DNA of 9,922 nucleotides, from the NCBI GenBank assembly GCA_016789035.1, contig JAEUSC010000366.1, positions 1 to 9,922 of the forward strand, in the 5' to 3' direction. This document shows positions 8,028 to 9,922 of this stretch, one piece after another. A model generated the notes under the pieces. It made no database searches, had not been told where the DNA came from, and saw nothing but the letters and a program-made list of their open reading frames with translations. This DNA comes from Candidatus Omnitrophota bacterium (GTDB lineage Bacteria > Omnitrophota > Gorgyraeia > Zapsychrales > Fredricksoniimonadaceae). How positions within the stretch are numbered: the first letter of the stretch is position 1; each line of letters starts with the position of its first letter. A program made the position numbers and the translations under genes.

Positions 8028-9062
8028 TTATTTATACGCCACCGCGGCGCTGCAGGGGCCGGCCAGATGAATCAATTCAAAACGTTTGAAACCAACTTCC
8101 TTGCACCAGGCGGTGTAGTCGCTGAAGGTAAAATCAAACGCGTCGCCGAATTCAATGAGCATGTTAAGAGACATAAGCAGCCCGAAGGTGTTCGTGCGGC
8201 GTTCGTCATCGATCAGGTTTTCAACAGCCACCAGCGCGCCACCCGATGGTAAGGCATCATACGCCGCTTTGATCAGATGTTTTTTATTAGGAAGATTCCA
8301 ATCGTGCAGGATCATGCCCATGGTGATAACGTCCGCTTTCGGCAGAGGATCTTTAAAAAAATCGCCGGTCACCGCCTTGATCTGGTGCGACAATCCGGCC
8401 TTGGCAATGTGGGCCTCGGCCAAGGGAACAACTTTAGGCAGATCAAACGACTGGCATTGCAGATTCGGAAACTTTTGCGCGACACACATGGATAACACAC
8501 CCAGCGCCCCGCCGACATCCAGCAGATTTTTGTAACGGCTGAAATCAAATTTCTCAGCCAGGGCCATAAAATTTCCGCGGGAAATGCCCGCCATGGCGGA
8601 CATGAATTGCTCTAAACGCGGCAGGTCATCATACAACGCTTCAAACAGCGGCTTTTGGCTGTGGCGCACTTCGTTCTGCGGCTGGCCGGTCTTTAACGCC
8701 GCGGGAAGATCGTGCCAGAAACGGTAAAGGCGTTGGCTTGCCATCTCCAAAATCCCTCCGACGTAGGACGGTTTATTTTTATCCAGGAACGCCGCGGTCT
8801 CTTCGGTATTGCGGTATTTGGCCGACGGGCCGTTGCCTTCGCGGTTAAGGAATCCCACGGAGACTAACGTGTCGAAAAAATCAAATGTCCCGCGCGGGTG
8901 AAGGCCCATTTTGTTGCCGAGCTCGGAGGCCGTCAGAGAATGACTGCCTAGCTTCGTAAATAACTCCAGCTCCACAGCGGTGAGCAAAACTTTAGAGGTC
9001 CAAAAATTAAAACCCACTTCAAAGATTTTTCCGGGATTCAGTTGCGTCGCTGATTGTGCCAT
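8028..9062 (-). CDS. SAM-dependent O-methyltransferase, dimerising class (Methyltransf_2 type)
   Basis: This 344-residue protein has the usual length and layout of the family that includes acetylserotonin, caffeate and hydroxyneurosporene O-methyltransferases, which move a methyl group from SAM to a hydroxyl on a small, often aromatic or isoprenoid, molecule in the cytoplasm. Residues 10-95 form the winged-helix dimerisation domain (ELELFTKLG, LTASELGNKMGL, LVSVGFLNREG). The Rossmann domain follows: SAM motif LLDVGGALG (180-188), FDLPKV (206-211), GDFF (233-236) and ILHDWN (251-256), in which His253 is the expected catalytic base. VENLIDDE (280-287) is the usual acidic segment. The C-terminal part (TFSDYTAWCKEVGF, 312-325) matches the common end of the fold. 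Motif I has Ala where most relatives have a third Gly. The ATG has a strong Shine-Dalgarno and lies 28 bp after the preceding gene. The substrate cannot be told from sequence, and no carotenoid or quinone genes are visible nearby. Confidence 0.92.
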   Translation of the reverse strand: MAQSATQLNPGKIFEVGFNFWTSKVLLTAVELELFTKLGSHSLTASELGNKMGLHPRGTFDFFDTLVSVGFLNREGNGPSAKYRNTEETAAFLDKNKPSYVGGILEMASQRLYRFWHDLPAALKTGQPQNEVRHSQKPLFEALYDDLPRLEQFMSAMAGISRGNFMALAEKFDFSRYKNLLDVGGALGVLSMCVAQKFPNLQCQSFDLPKVVPLAEAHIAKAGLSHQIKAVTGDFFKDPLPKADVITMGMILHDWNLPNKKHLIKAAYDALPSGGALVAVENLIDDERRTNTFGLLMSLNMLIEFGDAFDFTFSDYTAWCKEVGFKRFELIHLAGPCSAAVAYK

Positions 9063-9064
9063 AT

Positions 9065-9075
9065 CCCCTCTCCTT
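9065..9075 (-). promoter_or_regulatory. Ribosome binding site of the methyltransferase gene
   Basis: AAGGAGAGGGG on the minus strand ends two bases before the ATG at 9062; the AAGGAG core is 7 bases from the start. It fixes this ATG as the start and contrasts with the two secreted-protein genes in the window, which have no such sequence. Confidence 0.8.
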
Positions 9076-9090
9076 CATAATAAACGCCAT

Positions 9091-9570
9091 TTATCCTTTG
9101 GCCGGAAGCGGCGCGTTCTGAACCAAAGCGCGGGCGTCTTTAATCAGTTTGATGCGCTTCTTTTTATTGACCAGAAAAAGGATCCCACCGCCGATCAACA
9201 GCCAACCGATTCCGTAGATCCCTCTGGTAAACACACCGATTACAATGTAAATGATTTCCGGTACGGTGCTGGGTTCCGGCATCCAGTACATGGTCTTGGT
9301 GGTGTGGTTATTAACCGCAATCGCTTCAAACTCTCCTTGCTGCACACCGGCTACGGTCACAGAATCGTCATTGGTGATGTTGATCGCAACCGACATATAG
9401 GCCGGTTTATTATCCACACGAAAATAGGTGGTGTCTTTTTTGACCGTCTGGCTGGAAGACGAAGATGGATTGGAATAACCATTCTGATTGACCGTGACCG
9501 ATGTATTGACGGTCACGCTGGAATCCACCCGAACTCCGCTGACCTTCCCTGTGACTGTTGTTAACGACAC
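9091..9570 (-). CDS. Small membrane-anchored protein with OB-fold-like N-terminal part
   Basis: The product has 159 residues and starts at GTG, chosen because AAGGAGAG lies 6-14 bases upstream and because the upstream gene stops 15 bp before it. Residues 1-95 are rich in short beta-strands: VTGKVSGVRVD (6-16), a Ser/Thr/Asn-rich stretch with SSSSS (36-40), TTYFRVDNKPAYMSVAINI (47-65) and DSVTVAGVQQGEFEAIAVNN (69-88). The pattern of FRVD, then DxVxVAG, then G-x-F-x-A-x-AVxN resembles an OB-type beta-barrel; this is an inference from pattern only. Residues 105-134 are hydrophobic, with a short break at TRG (115-117), and probably form a membrane hairpin. A basic tail (NKKKRIKLIKDAR, 135-147) follows and is probably cytoplasmic. 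There is no signal peptide. It sits between another membrane protein and the methyltransferase, so the three may work together at the membrane. I do not know a function. Confidence 0.82.
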   Translation of the reverse strand: MSLTTVTGKVSGVRVDSSVTVNTSVTVNQNGYSNPSSSSSQTVKKDTTYFRVDNKPAYMSVAINITNDDSVTVAGVQQGEFEAIAVNNHTTKTMYWMPEPSTVPEIIYIVIGVFTRGIYGIGWLLIGGGILFLVNKKKRIKLIKDARALVQNAPLPAKG

Positions 9571-9576
9571 GATGTT

Positions 9577-9584
9577 CTCTCCTT
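9577..9584 (-). promoter_or_regulatory. Ribosome binding site deciding a GTG start
   Basis: AAGGAGAG on the minus strand lies at a standard distance from the GTG at 9570 (8 bases from the end of the GGAG core). It falls wholly in the 15-bp gap after the stop codon of the membrane protein, which supports both the GTG start and co-transcription of the two genes. Confidence 0.75.
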
Positions 9585-9585
9585 G

Positions 9586-9922
9586 TTATGGGGTTTTCTT
9601 ACGCTGGGAGCGTTGCACCACATACAGCTGGCGTAAGTCGATAAGCAATCCGGGTAAAAGTATAAATAATAATCCAAATTCCAGGCTAAAAAACTCAATC
9701 CGCTGACCGCTTCCTATCAACTGTATCGCGGCGAACATCGCGGGAATCAAACTCACTAATAAGACGGCTTGCAAAATGGATTGCATTTTGGGATCCAGAG
9801 GCTTTCCGGTTACGCTCAGATAACCGGGGACCGCAAAAAGGACAAACGCCATTGACAACGGCACAGTCATGAGCCACTCGAAATTCGAGACTGAAAATCC
9901 CAGAGCCATCAAGACCAGACCA
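9586..9922 (-). CDS. Multi-pass inner membrane protein, N-terminus outside the window
   Basis: The frame stays open to the edge (GLVLMALGFSVSN at its visible start), so the true start is probably beyond 9922. The first possible internal starts, TTG at 9912 and ATG at 9909, have no Shine-Dalgarno before them and would cut into a hydrophobic segment. Visible membrane segments, all after the edge, are LMTVPLSMAFVLFAVPGYLSV, ILQAVLLVSLIPAMFAAIQLI and EFGLLFILLPGLLIDL, each about 16-21 residues and separated by short loops (GKPLDPKM, GSGQRIEF). The C-terminus is a short basic tail (QRSQRKKTP), which by the positive-inside rule should be cytoplasmic. There are no catalytic motifs and I do not recognise the family. 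Its stop codon lies 15 bp before the next gene, pointing to an operon. Confidence 0.7.
   Translation of the reverse strand, partial: GLVLMALGFSVSNFEWLMTVPLSMAFVLFAVPGYLSVTGKPLDPKMQSILQAVLLVSLIPAMFAAIQLIGSGQRIEFFSLEFGLLFILLPGLLIDLRQLYVVQRSQRKKTP

Noticed and set aside
8980..9564. A 194-residue open frame on the plus strand, antisense across the methyltransferase start and the small membrane-protein gene
   Set aside because: It crosses the gap between two well-supported minus-strand genes with good ribosome binding sites, has an uneven basic/His-rich composition, and shows no recognisable domain.

Overview
The window reads as a chromosomal segment of an uncultivated bacterium, most likely Candidatus Omnitrophota (formerly OP3, PVC superphylum). 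The assignment rests on the large protein encoded at 97-7203. From memory, its signal peptide is followed by two blocks typical of giant secreted proteins of that phylum: residues 27-210 (LLFDFIIDSGQSGL, NLSPYEKDRIIPDALSQTEL, FGTTDVPVDTFNKVWI) and residues 279-390 (EVNEGKNFASLRQMYYAMI, YLEAFKRGVFNYIKEDI, IPRKYFSGG). No rRNA or other taxonomic marker is present to confirm this.

All convincing genes lie on the minus strand, so transcription runs from high to low coordinates. Region 1 (9922 to 8028) is a compact three-gene cluster. It holds a multi-pass membrane protein cut by the window edge (9586-9922), a small membrane-anchored protein with a beta-rich, OB-fold-like N-terminal part (9091-9570), and a SAM-dependent O-methyltransferase of the dimerising class (8028-9062). 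The gaps are 15 and 28 bp, and the second and third genes have strong Shine-Dalgarno sequences, so this is probably an operon. Region 2 (7949-8027) is a short spacer almost filled by a GC-rich interrupted palindrome resembling a REP or MITE-like dispersed repeat. Region 3 (7325-7948) encodes a small secreted Cys-containing protein of unknown function. Region 4 (7204-7324) is a spacer with a plausible sigma-70 promoter. Region 5 (97-7203) is one 2368-residue secreted protein. Region 6 (1-96) is downstream sequence with a small perfect hairpin.

The most interesting object is the 2368-residue protein. Beyond the Omnitrophota-type N-terminus, most of it consists of three diverged copies of a large helical module, each ending in a W-G/x-x-Y signature and carrying an H-L/V-W signature 149-163 residues earlier. 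HEAT-like repeats precede the conserved core in copies 2 and 3. Its N-terminal linker also contains in-frame 54-bp tandem repeats built from perfect DNA palindromes. The three-gene cluster may modify a small molecule near the membrane, but nothing in the window shows that it acts with the giant protein.
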